From positions 2,737,148-2,801,147 of the forward strand of contig NZ_CP013372.1 in NCBI RefSeq assembly GCF_001522585.2: 64,000 nt of DNA. The letters are read 5' to 3'. The position numbers and the translations under genes were made by a program. Source of the stretch: Burkholderia sp. NRF60-BP8. GTDB lineage: Bacteria; Pseudomonadota; Gammaproteobacteria; Burkholderiales; Burkholderiaceae. Positions 19,990 through 29,649 of the stretch are shown here, piece after piece; within the stretch, counting starts at the first letter, position 1; each line of letters starts with the position of its first letter. The notes beneath the pieces were generated by a model. That model was not told the DNA's origin. It made no database searches and saw only the letters and a program-made list of their open reading frames with translations.

Positions 19990-20376
19990 TCATGTCTCCG
20001 AATGGGGCGCCCGAATCGCGTCGGGTGAACCCCGGTTTAAAAAAGCAGTTCATCCTGCTTGTAAATGACGTGCGTTCCGCGATGGAAACCGGGCGGTGCC
20101 GGCGGTATCGCCGCTGCGAACCTACCGTATCGACAGCATGCCGCCCGGCTCACGCCGAGGCGGTGTGCCATCGGCACGGCCGCCGCCTTCGGTACGAATG
20201 CTTCGCAACATACAAGTAGCGCATATTGCTTGTCAACGAAGCGAACCGAACGATGTCTCGAAATACGAATGCCGGCCCCTGCGCCGCTTCCGCAATCCGG
20301 GCAGCCGCCGGCCAGCGTCGGGCGAATGCGTCACGCGATGCGGTCGGCGTTCGCGCGAGCCCGCCCGATACGCGCG
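19990..20376. other. Intergenic region between GH1 and TetR genes
   Basis: This 387-bp gap shows no convincing gene. It carries the probable promoter of the GH1 gene. A partial dyad, ACAAGTA near 20212 and TTGCTTGT ending at 20233, could be a binding site for the neighbouring TetR protein, but the symmetry is imperfect. Confidence 0.4.
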
Positions 20377-21084
20377 TCAGCGCGACACGCGGCGCTTGGC
20401 GGCCTTCGCCGCGGCCGGCACCGCCTGCGCCATGTCGTCCGCCAGTTGCCGAAGTACCATTTCGCACCAAAACCGGAACGCGGCTCGCGCCGTGGCGAGT
20501 TCGGCTCCGCGGACGACATCGACGGTCAGGCCGCGAATCGTTGCCCCGGCGAGCAATTGAAACTGATTGATCTTGTGCACGATCGCCGCGTCGAGGCCGG
20601 CGGTGACTTCATCCATCATCGTACGAAACCGCGCTTCGAACGGTGCGAGGATGCGGGTCGCCGCTTCGTCGAGTTCCTCGTCGGCGCGACGTGCGAGCTG
20701 GATCTCCATGCTCGCGGCGAACAAAGGCGAGCCGATCAGCGCACCGGCGGCGTCGAGCAAGCCATCGATGCGCTCGAGGGGGGTCTCGGCGCCGCGCAAC
20801 GCGTGCTCGAGTTTCGCCAGGCGCTCGCCGGTGAGTCGCTCAAGCACCGCCGCCATCAGCTCCGCCTTGGTCGGGAACTGATGCTGCATCGCGCCCATGC
20901 TGACGTCGGCTTCGCGCCGGATCGCAAGCGTCGTCGCGCCCGAATAGCCTTCCTTGTGAAGCAGCGATATCGCGGCGGCAATTACGCATTCACGAGTCGC
21001 CTGGCTGCGCTCCGCCTGCGTCGGCCGGCGTGTGCGCGCGGGGCCGGAAGTCGTTGCCGCGCCTGTCTTGACGGTTTTCTTCAT
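20377..21084 (-). CDS. TetR-family transcriptional regulator
   Basis: A 235-residue regulator with the TetR helix-turn-helix at about residues 30-80: VIAAAISLLHKEGYSGATTLAIRREADVSMGAMQHQFPTKAELMAAVLE. The remainder is a helical ligand/dimer domain ending in a basic tail (KAAKRRVSR). The N-terminal 25 residues are basic and disordered-looking. It is upstream of the GH1 gene on the same strand, with a 387-bp gap that holds an imperfect dyad, so it may regulate GH1 and the porin. The ligand is unknown. Confidence 0.83.
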   Translation of the reverse strand: MKKTVKTGAATTSGPARTRRPTQAERSQATRECVIAAAISLLHKEGYSGATTLAIRREADVSMGAMQHQFPTKAELMAAVLERLTGERLAKLEHALRGAETPLERIDGLLDAAGALIGSPLFAASMEIQLARRADEELDEAATRILAPFEARFRTMMDEVTAGLDAAIVHKINQFQLLAGATIRGLTVDVVRGAELATARAAFRFWCEMVLRQLADDMAQAVPAAAKAAKRRVSR

Positions 21085-21345
21085 TCACGTGTTGGGTCGG
21101 GTGCCGGAACGGGCGTGAGTCGGCCGCCGGGCGCGGCCGGCGTTCGACGATGGCGATCGATGACCGTCGCCGCGCTCGCTGCGCCAAACGCGCGGCACGC
21201 ACCGCGGACGACGGCGCATCGGAGCGTGGCGCAGCCGTCGACGGAATCGATCGCGATCGGCGGCGGTCTACGGAGGCAAATTCTATCAACGAACCTCGCA
21301 TCGGCACATGACTGGCGCATGGCCAATATTCGGCCGGCTCGCGCT

Positions 21346-22401
21346 TCAGGTCCGCGGCGACCGCGCGGCACGGTGCGGTGCGCGGCCGCCGGCCGGCCCG
21401 GTCGTGCCGCGCACCACCAGCGTCGGCAGCGATGCGACCCGCACGCGCGACGCGTCGTCGCCCTGCCCGCCCGCCTCGCGCAACGTATTGAGCAATTCGA
21501 CCGCGATGCCGGCCGCTTCGGCGGTCGGAATCGCGACGGTCGTCAGCGTGGGCCGCGTGTCGCGGGCGAGATGGATGTCGGTGATGCCGACGATCGACAG
21601 ATCCTCCGGCACGCGCAGGCCGCGATCGGCCGCCGCGTGCAGCGCGCCGATCGCCGGCAGGTCGTTGGTCGCGACCAGCGCGGTCAACCGCGGGTGCGCA
21701 TCGAGCAGCCTGCCCGCCGCGCGCAGGCCGCCTTCGATCGAATCGTGTCCGGTCGCGACGATCGACGCGTCGAGCCCCGCGTCGCGCATCACGTCGACGA
21801 AGCCGTCATAGCGCGCCGCCTGCACGCCGCTCGCCGCGCCGCCGACGATCACGCCGATTTTCTCGTGACCGAGTTCGAGCAGATGCCGCGTCGCGATCCG
21901 TCCCGCCTCGCGGAAATCGATCGCCACGCACGGCAGCCCTTCGGGCGGCGCTTCGGGCCGCTCCCACAGGCACAGCACGACCGGCACGCCGCGCCGCGCG
22001 ACGTCGAGCAGATCCGGCAGATGCAGGTTCGCGTTGGTCACGAGAATGCCTTCGGAGATCGTGCCGGCGATCTGGTCGAGATACGCACGCCCCTGCAACG
22101 GATCTTCGTTCGTATTGCAGACGATCAGGAACTGCCCGTTGCGGCGCACCGCACGCTCGACCGCCAGCGCGAATTCCGGATAGAACGGGTTCGCGATGCT
22201 CGATACCATCAGCGCGACCGTCGGCGCACGCCCTTCCGCCAGCGCCCGCGCGGCAAGGTGCGGCCGATACCCGAGCGCGTCGACCGCTTCGAGCACCCGC
22301 GCCCGCGTCGCGTCGCCGACCCGGCCGCGGTCGCGCAGCACGTTCGACACCGTCGCGGCCGTCACGCCGGCGCGGCGCGCCACTTCATCCAGAGTTGCCA
22401 T
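21346..22401 (-). CDS. LacI-family regulator of the beta-galactoside operon
   Basis: A 351-residue LacI/GalR repressor. The helix-turn-helix is at residues 1-50 (MATLDEVARRAGVTAATVSNVLRDRG) with hinge RPHLAARALAEGR, followed by a periplasmic-binding-protein-like effector domain. The ATG at MATLDEV is the standard family start; the frame's upstream extension is not needed. It is divergent from an ABC transporter/GH42 operon, and a perfect 20-bp palindrome lies in the shared 189-bp gap, so it probably represses that operon until a galactoside or galactose-derived inducer binds. Confidence 0.9.
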   Translation of the reverse strand: MATLDEVARRAGVTAATVSNVLRDRGRVGDATRARVLEAVDALGYRPHLAARALAEGRAPTVALMVSSIANPFYPEFALAVERAVRRNGQFLIVCNTNEDPLQGRAYLDQIAGTISEGILVTNANLHLPDLLDVARRGVPVVLCLWERPEAPPEGLPCVAIDFREAGRIATRHLLELGHEKIGVIVGGAASGVQAARYDGFVDVMRDAGLDASIVATGHDSIEGGLRAAGRLLDAHPRLTALVATNDLPAIGALHAAADRGLRVPEDLSIVGITDIHLARDTRPTLTTVAIPTAEAAGIAVELLNTLREAGGQGDDASRVRVASLPTLVVRGTTGPAGGRAPHRAARSPRT

Positions 22402-22536
22402 CGTTTGCCCACTATATGAGACGTCGATCCAATATTTGCTTCGCTCACCGAAGCGGCGCACTATCGCCGCACACCTTGCCGCCCGACCGACGGGCGCGAC
22501 TCGGCCGCGATCACGTCGCCTCTTTTTTTGATCGCG

Positions 22537-22556
22537 ATGATTAAGCGCTTAATCAT
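22537..22556. promoter_or_regulatory. Perfect 20-bp palindrome, probable LacI-family operator
   Basis: ATGATTAAGCGCTTAATCAT is a perfect palindrome centred on CG, 35 bp upstream of the ABC ATPase start codon and 135 bp from the divergent LacI gene. The even symmetry with a central CG is the hallmark of LacI/GalR operators. A further partial copy, GGCGCATTAA, follows at about 22564. It should control the beta-galactoside operon and perhaps the regulator itself. Confidence 0.8.
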
Positions 22557-22590
22557 GCAGTAAGGCGCATTAAAACATGGAGCGGAGACA

Positions 22591-23748
22591 ATGGCGAGCA
22601 TCTCGATGCGACGCGTGCAGAAAGCCTATGGCGAGCATGCGCCGGTCATTCTCGACGTCGATCTGGAGATCGGCGCGCACGAGTTCTGCGTGTTTCTCGG
22701 GCCGTCCGGATGCGGGAAATCGACGCTGCTGCGCATGATCGCCGGGCTGGAGGATCTGAGCGCGGGCGAGCTGTCGATCGACGGCCGCCGCGTCGACGAC
22801 GTGCCGGCCGCCGAGCGCGGCGTCGCGATGGTGTTCCAGAGCTACGCGCTGTTTCCGCACATGACGGTGTACGAGAACATGGCGTTCGGGCTGAAGCTCG
22901 CGCGCGTGCCGAAGGCCGAGATCGACCGGAAGGTGCGCGACGCCGCGCGGATCCTGCAGCTCGACACGCTGCTCGAACGCAAGCCGAAGGCGCTGTCGGG
23001 CGGCCAGCGACAGCGCGTCGCGATCGGCCGCGCGATCGTGCGCGAGCCCGGCGTGTTCCTGTTCGACGAACCGCTGTCGAATCTCGACGCAGCGCTGCGC
23101 GGCCAGACCCGCATCGAGATCGCGCGGCTGCACCGGCAGTTCGAACGCGCGAGCGTCGTCTACGTGACGCACGACCAGACCGAGGCGATGACGCTCGCCG
23201 ACAAGATCGTGCTGCTGCACGCCGGCGCGGATACCGCGCGGCACGGCAGCATCGCGCAGGTCGGCGCGCCGCTCGACCTCTACCACCACCCGGCCAGCCG
23301 CTTCGTCGCGGGTTTCATCGGCTCGCCGCGCATGAACTTCCTGCCGGCCGTCGTGACCGCGTGCGACGCGCATCGCACGACCGTCTCGCTCGTGCCGTCC
23401 GGCGAAATCTTCGTGCTGCCGCGCGACGGCTCGGCGCTCGGCGCCGGCGCCGCCGTGACGCTCGGCATCCGCCCCGAACACCTGACGCTCGGCGCCGCGC
23501 CCGATGCGACGACGCTCGCGCGCGACGTCGCGCTCGTCGAACGCCTGGGCGAGCAGACCTACGTGCACCTCGATCCGTGCGGCCAGCCCGGTGCGACGCC
23601 GCTGATCGCGAAGGTGCCGGGCGACGCGCAGGTGCGCACCGGCGAACGCGTGCCCGTGCACGCGTCGGCCGCGGCCTGCCATCTGTTCACCGAAGACGGC
23701 CGCGCGGTGCCCGCGTGCGCCGACGTCCACGTTCACCACTACGCATAA
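22591..23748 (+). CDS. Sugar ABC transporter ATP-binding protein (MalK/UgpC type)
   Basis: A 385-residue CUT1 ATPase. Walker [10 protein letters not shown] is near residues 37-45, signature [16 protein letters not shown] near 135-150, Walker [12 protein letters not shown] after it, then the His switch [15 protein letters not shown]. The C-terminal third (from about residue 245) is the OB-fold regulatory domain of MalK-type ATPases. It is first in an operon with GH42, a binding protein and two permeases, and begins 35 bp after the palindromic operator. Confidence 0.92.
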   Translation: MASISMRRVQKAYGEHAPVILDVDLEIGAHEFCVFLGPSGCGKSTLLRMIAGLEDLSAGELSIDGRRVDDVPAAERGVAMVFQSYALFPHMTVYENMAFGLKLARVPKAEIDRKVRDAARILQLDTLLERKPKALSGGQRQRVAIGRAIVREPGVFLFDEPLSNLDAALRGQTRIEIARLHRQFERASVVYVTHDQTEAMTLADKIVLLHAGADTARHGSIAQVGAPLDLYHHPASRFVAGFIGSPRMNFLPAVVTACDAHRTTVSLVPSGEIFVLPRDGSALGAGAAVTLGIRPEHLTLGAAPDATTLARDVALVERLGEQTYVHLDPCGQPGATPLIAKVPGDAQVRTGERVPVHASAAACHLFTEDGRAVPACADVHVHHYA

Positions 23749-23756
23749 GGATCGGC

Positions 23757-25751
23757 ATGCGCCTCGGAGTCTGCTACTACCCGGAACACTGGCCGGAATC
23801 GATGTGGGCCGACGACGCCCGTCGGATGAAAGCGCTCGGCATCGCGCAGGTACGGATCGCCGAATTCGCGTGGAGCCGCATCGAGTCGTCGCCGGGCGAA
23901 TACGACTGGGGCTGGCTCGACCGTGCGGTCGACGTGCTCGGCGCGGCCGGCCTCGAAATCGTGATGTGCACGCCGACCGCCACGCCGCCGAAATGGCTGG
24001 TCGACCGCCATCCCGACATCCTCGCGATCGGCGCCGACGGCCGGCCGCGCGCATTCGGTTCGCGCCGCCACTACGATTTCTCGTCGCCGACCTATCTCGA
24101 AGCGTCGCGCCAGATCTGCACGGCGGTCGCCGAACGCTACGGCCGTCATCCGGCCGTGCGCTACTGGCAGACCGACAACGAGCTGGGTTGCCACCAGACC
24201 GTCGTCAGCTACTCGCCGGCCGCGCTCGTGCGCTTCCGTGCGTGGCTGCAGGCGCGCTACGGCACGATCGATGCGCTGAACCGTGCGTGGGGCACCGTGT
24301 TCTGGAGCATGGAGTATCGCCATTTCGACGAAGTGGACGCGCCCGTGGGCACCGTGACCGAAGCCCATCCGTCGCACCGCCTCGACTACCGGCGCTTCGC
24401 GTCCGACGAACTCGCGCGCTATCACCGGATGCAGGTCGACGTGATCCGCGCACACTCGCCCGGCCGGCCGGTCGCGCACAACTTCATGCAACTGTTCACC
24501 GAGTTCGATCACTACGAAGTCGCGCGCGACCTCGACGTCGCGACGTGGGACAGCTACCCGCTCGGCGCGCTCGAGGAGCTGTGGTTCGCGCCCGACGTGA
24601 AGGCGCGCTGGCTGCGCACCGGCCATCCCGATTTCGCGTCGTTCAATCACGACCTGTACCGCGGCATGTCGAAGCTGCCGTTCTGGGTGATGGAACAGCA
24701 GCCGGGCCCCGTGAACTGGGCGCACTGGAATCCCGCGCCGCTGCCGGGCATGGTGCGGCTGTGGAGCTGGGAAGCGTTCGCGCACGGCGCCGGCTGCGTA
24801 TCGTACTTCCGCTGGCGGCAGGCGCCGTTCGCGCAGGAGCAGATGCACGCGGGCTTGAACACCCCCGACAACCGGCTCGACGAAGGCGGCCGCGAAGCGC
24901 AGCGCGTCGCGCAGGAGATCGCCGCCGTGCTCGACGCCGGCGCGGATGCCGACGCGAACGGCCCCGTGCGCGCAGCGGTCGCGCTGGTCTTCGACTACGA
25001 GGCGAAGTGGCTGTTCGAAGTGCAGCCGCAGGGCGCCGACTTCCACTACCCGCGTTTCGCATTCGAGTACTACTCGGCGCTGCGCTCGCTCGGCCTCGAC
25101 GTCGACATCGTGTCGACGCACGCGCCGCTCGACGGCTACCGTCTCGTCGTCGTGCCGCCGCTGCCGATCGTACCGGACGATTTCGCGTCGCGGCTCGCCG
25201 CGTCGGGCGCGCATGCGGTGTTCGGGCCGCGCACCGGCTCGAAGACCGCCGACCTGCAGGTTCCGCCGACGCTGCCGCCCGGCCCGCTCGCGTCGATCCT
25301 GCCCGTGCGGGTATGGCGCGTCGAATCGCTGCGGCCGAACGTGACCGAACGGATCGACGGCACGTTGCGCGACGGCGCGCCGTTCGCGGGCGACGCGCGT
25401 CACTGGCGCGACCTCGTCGAATTGAACGACGGCGGCGCACACAGCGTCGTGCGCGCGCGCTTCGCCGACGGCCATCCGGCGTGCATCTCGCACGGTACGC
25501 TGCACTACTGGGCCGCGCCGTTCGACGATGCGACCACCATGCGACTGTTCGCCGATGTCGCGGCCGAAGCGGGCCTCGCGCCGACGCCGCTCGGCGACGC
25601 CGTACGCGTGAGCCGGCGCGGCGGGCTGACATACGTGTTCAACTACGCGAACACACCGCACACGATCGACGCGGTGCCGCCGTCCGCGTTCGTGGTCGGC
25701 GCGGCCCGGGTCGAGCCGCAAGGCGTGGCCGTTTATCGAAGCCGTTCGTAG
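23757..25751 (+). CDS. GH42 family beta-galactosidase
   Basis: A 664-residue family 42 beta-galactosidase with no signal peptide, so it acts in the cytoplasm on imported beta-galactosides. The acid/base Glu is E142 in [12 protein letters not shown] and the nucleophile Glu is E313 in [13 protein letters not shown]. The start [14 protein letters not shown] is the usual family beginning; the frame extends far upstream but overlaps the ATPase gene. The order is an N-terminal TIM barrel, a trimerisation domain (about 395-600) and a C-terminal beta domain. It begins 8 bp after the ATPase stop. Galacto-oligosaccharides or plant galactan fragments are likely substrates. Confidence 0.93.
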   Translation: MRLGVCYYPEHWPESMWADDARRMKALGIAQVRIAEFAWSRIESSPGEYDWGWLDRAVDVLGAAGLEIVMCTPTATPPKWLVDRHPDILAIGADGRPRAFGSRRHYDFSSPTYLEASRQICTAVAERYGRHPAVRYWQTDNELGCHQTVVSYSPAALVRFRAWLQARYGTIDALNRAWGTVFWSMEYRHFDEVDAPVGTVTEAHPSHRLDYRRFASDELARYHRMQVDVIRAHSPGRPVAHNFMQLFTEFDHYEVARDLDVATWDSYPLGALEELWFAPDVKARWLRTGHPDFASFNHDLYRGMSKLPFWVMEQQPGPVNWAHWNPAPLPGMVRLWSWEAFAHGAGCVSYFRWRQAPFAQEQMHAGLNTPDNRLDEGGREAQRVAQEIAAVLDAGADADANGPVRAAVALVFDYEAKWLFEVQPQGADFHYPRFAFEYYSALRSLGLDVDIVSTHAPLDGYRLVVVPPLPIVPDDFASRLAASGAHAVFGPRTGSKTADLQVPPTLPPGPLASILPVRVWRVESLRPNVTERIDGTLRDGAPFAGDARHWRDLVELNDGGAHSVVRARFADGHPACISHGTLHYWAAPFDDATTMRLFADVAAEAGLAPTPLGDAVRVSRRGGLTYVFNYANTPHTIDAVPPSAFVVGAARVEPQGVAVYRSRS

Positions 25752-25817
25752 CAACCGCCCCGGCGCCGCCGCGCGCCGGTCACGCACAAACAACGACACA
25801 CAGGACTGGAGACACTC

Positions 25818-27077
25818 ATGACCCATCGCCCTCTTCGCGTCGCTGCCCGCCTGGCGAGCGCCGCCGCCATCGCGTTCGCCTCGTTCGGCGCGACGACGCC
25901 CGCCGACGCCGGCACGCTGACGATCAACATCGCGTTCAAGGGCGCGAGCCAGCGCGCCGTGTGGCAGTCGACGATCGAAGCGTTCCACAAGGCGCATCCC
26001 GACATCGACGTGAAGCCGACCTTCGTCGACGAGGAAGCGTACAAGGTGCAGCTCCCCGCGTGGCTCACGACCGTCGCGCCGGACGTCGTGAACTGGCACG
26101 CGGGCGAGCGGATGGCGTACTACGCGAAGCGCGGGCTGTTCGAGGACCTGAGCGGCGACTGGACGAAGAACGGCTGGGATGCGATGTACGCGTCGACGCG
26201 CAGCGCATCGTCGTACAACGGCAAGCAGTACGCGGCGCCGACCGTCTACTACTCGTGGGGGCTGTTCTACCGCAAGGACCTGTTCCGCAAGGTCGGCATC
26301 GCCGACGAACCGAAGACGTGGGACCAGTTTCTCGATGCGTGCAAGAAGCTGAAGGCCGCGGGCATCACGCCCATCGCGATCGGCGGCCGCGATGCGTGGA
26401 CGCTCGCCGGCTGGTTCGACTATCTCGACCTGCGGCTGAACGGCAACGCGTTCCACCAGCAACTGATGGCCGGCGACGTGCCGTACACCGACCCGCGCGT
26501 GAAGAAGGTCTACACGACGTGGAAATCGCTGATCGACGCCGGTTACTTCATCGACAACGCGCTGTCCTACGATCTCGACGGCGCGCAGCCGTTCCTGTTC
26601 CAGGGCAAGGCCGCGATGATGCTGATGGGCACCTTCATCGCGGCGGGTTTCCCGCCGAACGTCAAGCAGGAAATGGGCTACTACCGCTTCCCGATCATCG
26701 ACCCGAAGGTGCCGACCGCCGAAGACGGCCCGGTCGAATCGCTGCACATCCCGACCAAGGCGAAGAACAAGGCCGACGCGCACACGTTCCTCGCGTTCGT
26801 CGAAACGCCGGAGATCGGCGCGAAGCTGGCCGAAGGGCTCGGCTCGCTGTCGGCCAACAGCAAGTCGCCGGAGCCGGCCGATCCGATCTCGCGCATCGGC
26901 TTCCGGATCCTCGCCGACACGAAGGGCGGCGTCGCGCAGTTCTACGATCGCGACATGACCAAGGAAATGGCCGACGAAGGGATGAAGGGCATGCAGCAGT
27001 TCCTCGCGAATCCCGCGCAACTCGATACGGTGCTCGCGCAGCTCGAACAGACCCGCAAGCGGATCTACAAGAAGTGA
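25818..27077 (+). CDS. Extracellular sugar-binding protein of CUT1 ABC transporter
   Basis: A 419-residue family 1 solute-binding protein. The signal peptide covers about residues 1-33 (RLASAAAIAFASFGATTPADA). The mature part starts LTINIAFKGASQRAVWQSTIEAFHKAHPDIDVKP and has the typical WAGERMAYYA-like and YSWGLFYRKDLFRKVGI segments. It should capture the galactoside in the periplasm for the permeases encoded next. It lies 66 bp after the GH42 gene. Confidence 0.9.
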   Translation: MTHRPLRVAARLASAAAIAFASFGATTPADAGTLTINIAFKGASQRAVWQSTIEAFHKAHPDIDVKPTFVDEEAYKVQLPAWLTTVAPDVVNWHAGERMAYYAKRGLFEDLSGDWTKNGWDAMYASTRSASSYNGKQYAAPTVYYSWGLFYRKDLFRKVGIADEPKTWDQFLDACKKLKAAGITPIAIGGRDAWTLAGWFDYLDLRLNGNAFHQQLMAGDVPYTDPRVKKVYTTWKSLIDAGYFIDNALSYDLDGAQPFLFQGKAAMMLMGTFIAAGFPPNVKQEMGYYRFPIIDPKVPTAEDGPVESLHIPTKAKNKADAHTFLAFVETPEIGAKLAEGLGSLSANSKSPEPADPISRIGFRILADTKGGVAQFYDRDMTKEMADEGMKGMQQFLANPAQLDTVLAQLEQTRKRIYKK

Positions 27078-27131
27078 CCGCGTGACCCAACCGGCGGCCG
27101 CGCGCCGCCGTGTCCGTTCAGGAGGCTTGCC

Positions 27132-28073
27132 GTGTCCAGTCCGATCGCGTCCCCCCCGCCCGCCGGCACCGCGCCGCCGCGCGGCCCATCCGCCGCCACG
27201 CTGCCCGCGCGCCGCCCGTCGCCCGCCGTGCGGCGGCAACGGCGCGCCGCGTGGCTCTTTCTCGCGCCGGCCTGCGCGATGGTGGCCGTCTATGTGATCT
27301 GGCCGATCCTGTCGACGCTGTGGCTGAGCCTGTACAACTGGGACGGGATGACCGAGCGCACCTTCGTCGGTCTCGCGAACTACGCGGAGCTGCTGCACGC
27401 GCCGACGTTCTACACGGCGCTGCGCAACAACGTGATCTGGCTCGTGCTGTTCATGCTCGCGCCGCCGCTCGGCCTCGCGCTCGCGCTGTACCTGAACCAG
27501 GCGGTCGGCGGCATCCGGCTCGTGAAGTCGCTGTTCTTCGCGCCGTTCGTGCTGTCGGGCGTGGTCGTCGGGCTGATCTTCTCGTGGTTCTACGATCCGA
27601 CTTTCGGGCTGCTCGCGCTGCTCGCCGGGCATGGCATCCCGGTGCTCGGCGACGCGCGCTATGCGACGTTCGGCATCGTGTTCGCCGCGCTGTGGCCGCA
27701 AACGGCGTACTGCATGATCCTGTACCTGACCGGGCTCACGTCGGTCAACCCGGAACAGATCGAGGCCGCGCGGATGGAAGGCGCGCGCGGTTTCGCGCTG
27801 CTGTGGCACGTCGTGCTGCCGCAACTGCGGCCGACCACCTTCATGGCGATCGTCGTCACGGTGATCGGCGCGCTGCGCAGCTTCGACCTGATCTCGGTGA
27901 TGACGGGCGGCGGCCCGTTCGAAAGCTCGACCGTGCTCGCGTATTACATGTACGACCAGGCGATCAAGTACTACCGGCTCGGCTATTCCGCGTCGATCGC
28001 GGTCGTGCTGTTCGCGATCATGCTCGTCTACATCGTGTTCCAGTTGCGCCGCATGCTGCGCAACGAGCAGTGA
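27132..28073 (+). CDS. Sugar ABC transporter permease (MalF type)
   Basis: A 313-residue inner-membrane permease with six predicted helices. The start is GTG, chosen because AGGAGG lies six bases upstream; the first 35 residues are Pro/Ala-rich and cytoplasmic. The EAA loop reads EQIEAARMEGARGFALLWHVVLPQLRP (about 205-231). The first helix is AWLFLAPACAMVAVYVIWPILSTLWLSLYNW. It pairs with the next permease to form the channel. Confidence 0.9.
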   Translation: MSSPIASPPPAGTAPPRGPSAATLPARRPSPAVRRQRRAAWLFLAPACAMVAVYVIWPILSTLWLSLYNWDGMTERTFVGLANYAELLHAPTFYTALRNNVIWLVLFMLAPPLGLALALYLNQAVGGIRLVKSLFFAPFVLSGVVVGLIFSWFYDPTFGLLALLAGHGIPVLGDARYATFGIVFAALWPQTAYCMILYLTGLTSVNPEQIEAARMEGARGFALLWHVVLPQLRPTTFMAIVVTVIGALRSFDLISVMTGGGPFESSTVLAYYMYDQAIKYYRLGYSASIAVVLFAIMLVYIVFQLRRMLRNEQ

Positions 28074-28093
28074 TTTTCGGGAGTGCGCTCATC

Positions 28094-28945
28094 ATGTTTC
28101 CGACACCCGTCGCCCACTGGAAGCCGGTATCGCGCCGGCTGTACAAGCTGTCGCTGCCCGTCGCGCTGCTCATCTGGTTGCTGCCGATGATCGCGGTGTT
28201 CGTCACGTCGGTGCGCTCGACCGAGGAGCTCGTCGAAGGTCACTACTGGGGCTGGCCGCGCCGCTTCGCGATGATCGAGAACTATCGCGACGCGCTGACC
28301 ACGTCGCCGATGCTGCATTACTTCTGGAACAGCGTGCAGATCACCGTGCCGTCGGTCATCGGCTCGATCGCGCTCGCGGCGATGGCCGGCTTCGCGCTCG
28401 CCACCTATCGGTTTCGCGGCAATACCGCGCTGTTCGGCACGTTCGTCGCCGGCAATTTCGTGCCGGTGCAGGTGTTGATGATTCCGGTGCGCGACCTGTC
28501 GCTGCGGCTCGGCGTGTTCAATACCGTCGAAGCGCTGATCCTGTTTCACGTCGCGTTCCAGACGGGCTTCTGCACGCTGTTCCTGCGCAACTTCATCAAG
28601 CAGTTGCCGTTCGAGCTGATCGAGGCAGCGCGCATCGAAGGCGCGGGCGAATGGACGGTGTTCTGGCGAATCGTGCTGCCGCTGATCCGGCCGGCGCTCG
28701 CCGCGCTCGCGATTCTCGTGTTCACGTTCGTGTGGAACGATTACTTCTGGGCGCTGTGCCTCACGCAAGGCGACGAGGCGGCGCCGATCACAGCGGGCGT
28801 CGCGGCGCTGAAGGGGCAATGGACGACGTCGTGGAATCTTGTATCGGCCGGATCGATTCTCGCCGCGCTGCCGTCGGTCGCGATGTTCTTCGCGATGCAG
28901 AAGCATTTCGTCGCCGGGCTCACGTTCGGTGCGACGAAGGGCTGA
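28094..28945 (+). CDS. Sugar ABC transporter permease (MalG type)
   Basis: A 283-residue permease with six predicted helices. The EAA loop reads ELIEAARIEGAGEWTVFWRIVLPLIRP (about 176-202), matching the MalG partner of CUT1 importers. The ATG at MFPTPVAHW is preceded by GGGAG and follows the previous gene by 20 bp. It is the last gene of the operon; an intrinsic terminator begins 49 bp downstream. Confidence 0.9.
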   Translation: MFPTPVAHWKPVSRRLYKLSLPVALLIWLLPMIAVFVTSVRSTEELVEGHYWGWPRRFAMIENYRDALTTSPMLHYFWNSVQITVPSVIGSIALAAMAGFALATYRFRGNTALFGTFVAGNFVPVQVLMIPVRDLSLRLGVFNTVEALILFHVAFQTGFCTLFLRNFIKQLPFELIEAARIEGAGEWTVFWRIVLPLIRPALAALAILVFTFVWNDYFWALCLTQGDEAAPITAGVAALKGQWTTSWNLVSAGSILAALPSVAMFFAMQKHFVAGLTFGATKG

Positions 28946-28993
28946 ACGCGCGCCGGCTGCATTTTCGTATCTCCCCCTCCGCATCGTGAGGTT

Positions 28994-29015
28994 GCCCGCT
29001 TCGGCGGGCTTTTTT
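28994..29015 (+). terminator. Intrinsic terminator of the beta-galactoside operon
   Basis: GCCCGC-TTCG-GCGGGC forms a tight GC-rich stem with a UUCG-type tetraloop, followed by six T residues. It lies 49 bp after the last permease gene and has the geometry of a rho-independent terminator. Confidence 0.9.
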
Positions 29016-29168
29016 CGTTGCGGATTTTGTTGCAGATCCGGGTAGGGTCGCCTGGCGAACCCGGCCCGCCGTCCAGGCTTCGACGTCATCGACCGATCGA
29101 ACTCGTCGCTCGGCGGAGCTTCGACGCGCGTGGGCGTCAGGGCACGACTTTGCCCGACATCGATTCAA

Positions 29169-29567
29169 CTAGGCATACTTGTCGCCGACCGTACTGCGAA
29201 TCGGATGGGTGTCGTACACGATGACCATCCGTTCGATGAGCCCCGCCGTGTCGAACTCGAACACGTCGACGCATTCGAAGCGCGCCACCGAACCGTCTTT
29301 CAGGGTCCAGTCGTAGATGAAGTAACCTGTCGCACGTCGAGCCCCGCTCGTGCTGACGCAGATATCGATCGGCGTGATCCTGCTTGCTCCCGATGCGGCA
29401 GCGACCTTCGAAAAGAAGGGCCCGGGATGCATCCAGCCGAGAAATGGCGAGAAAATCTGCGCGTCCGGCGTAAACAGCGCGCAAATGGCGCTGACGTCGC
29501 CTCGCTCCAGCTCCCGAAGGTAAGCGCGAACCTGTTCCGTGTAGAGTGATTCCGACGTTGAGCCCAA
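29169..29567 (-). CDS. SnoaL-like (NTF2-fold) protein
   Basis: A 132-residue protein of the SnoaL/NTF2 superfamily: a helical start (YLRELERGDVSAICALFTPDAQIFSPFLGWMHPGPFF) followed by a curved sheet (RRATGYFIYDWTLKDG, ECVDVFEFDTAGLIERMVIVYDTHPIR). The fold serves small-molecule binding, isomerisation or cyclase activities; no specific reaction can be named. The start is TTG, supported by TCGGAGG six bases upstream; no better ATG exists nearby. It is divergent from a LysR gene, which may regulate it. Confidence 0.78.
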   Translation of the reverse strand: MGSTSESLYTEQVRAYLRELERGDVSAICALFTPDAQIFSPFLGWMHPGPFFSKVAAASGASRITPIDICVSTSGARRATGYFIYDWTLKDGSVARFECVDVFEFDTAGLIERMVIVYDTHPIRSTVGDKYA

Positions 29568-29649
29568 AATTATCCTCCGATCATTCGTCGACGACCCCGT
29601 TCATTCGCGAGAACAGGGCATCCGGTAGACGCACGATAGCGACGCACCG

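Noticed and set aside
23739..27824. 1361-codon minus-strand open frame opposite GH42 and the ABC genes
   Set aside because: Antisense shadow with no recognisable domain; the plus strand encodes GH42 and transporter proteins with all motifs.
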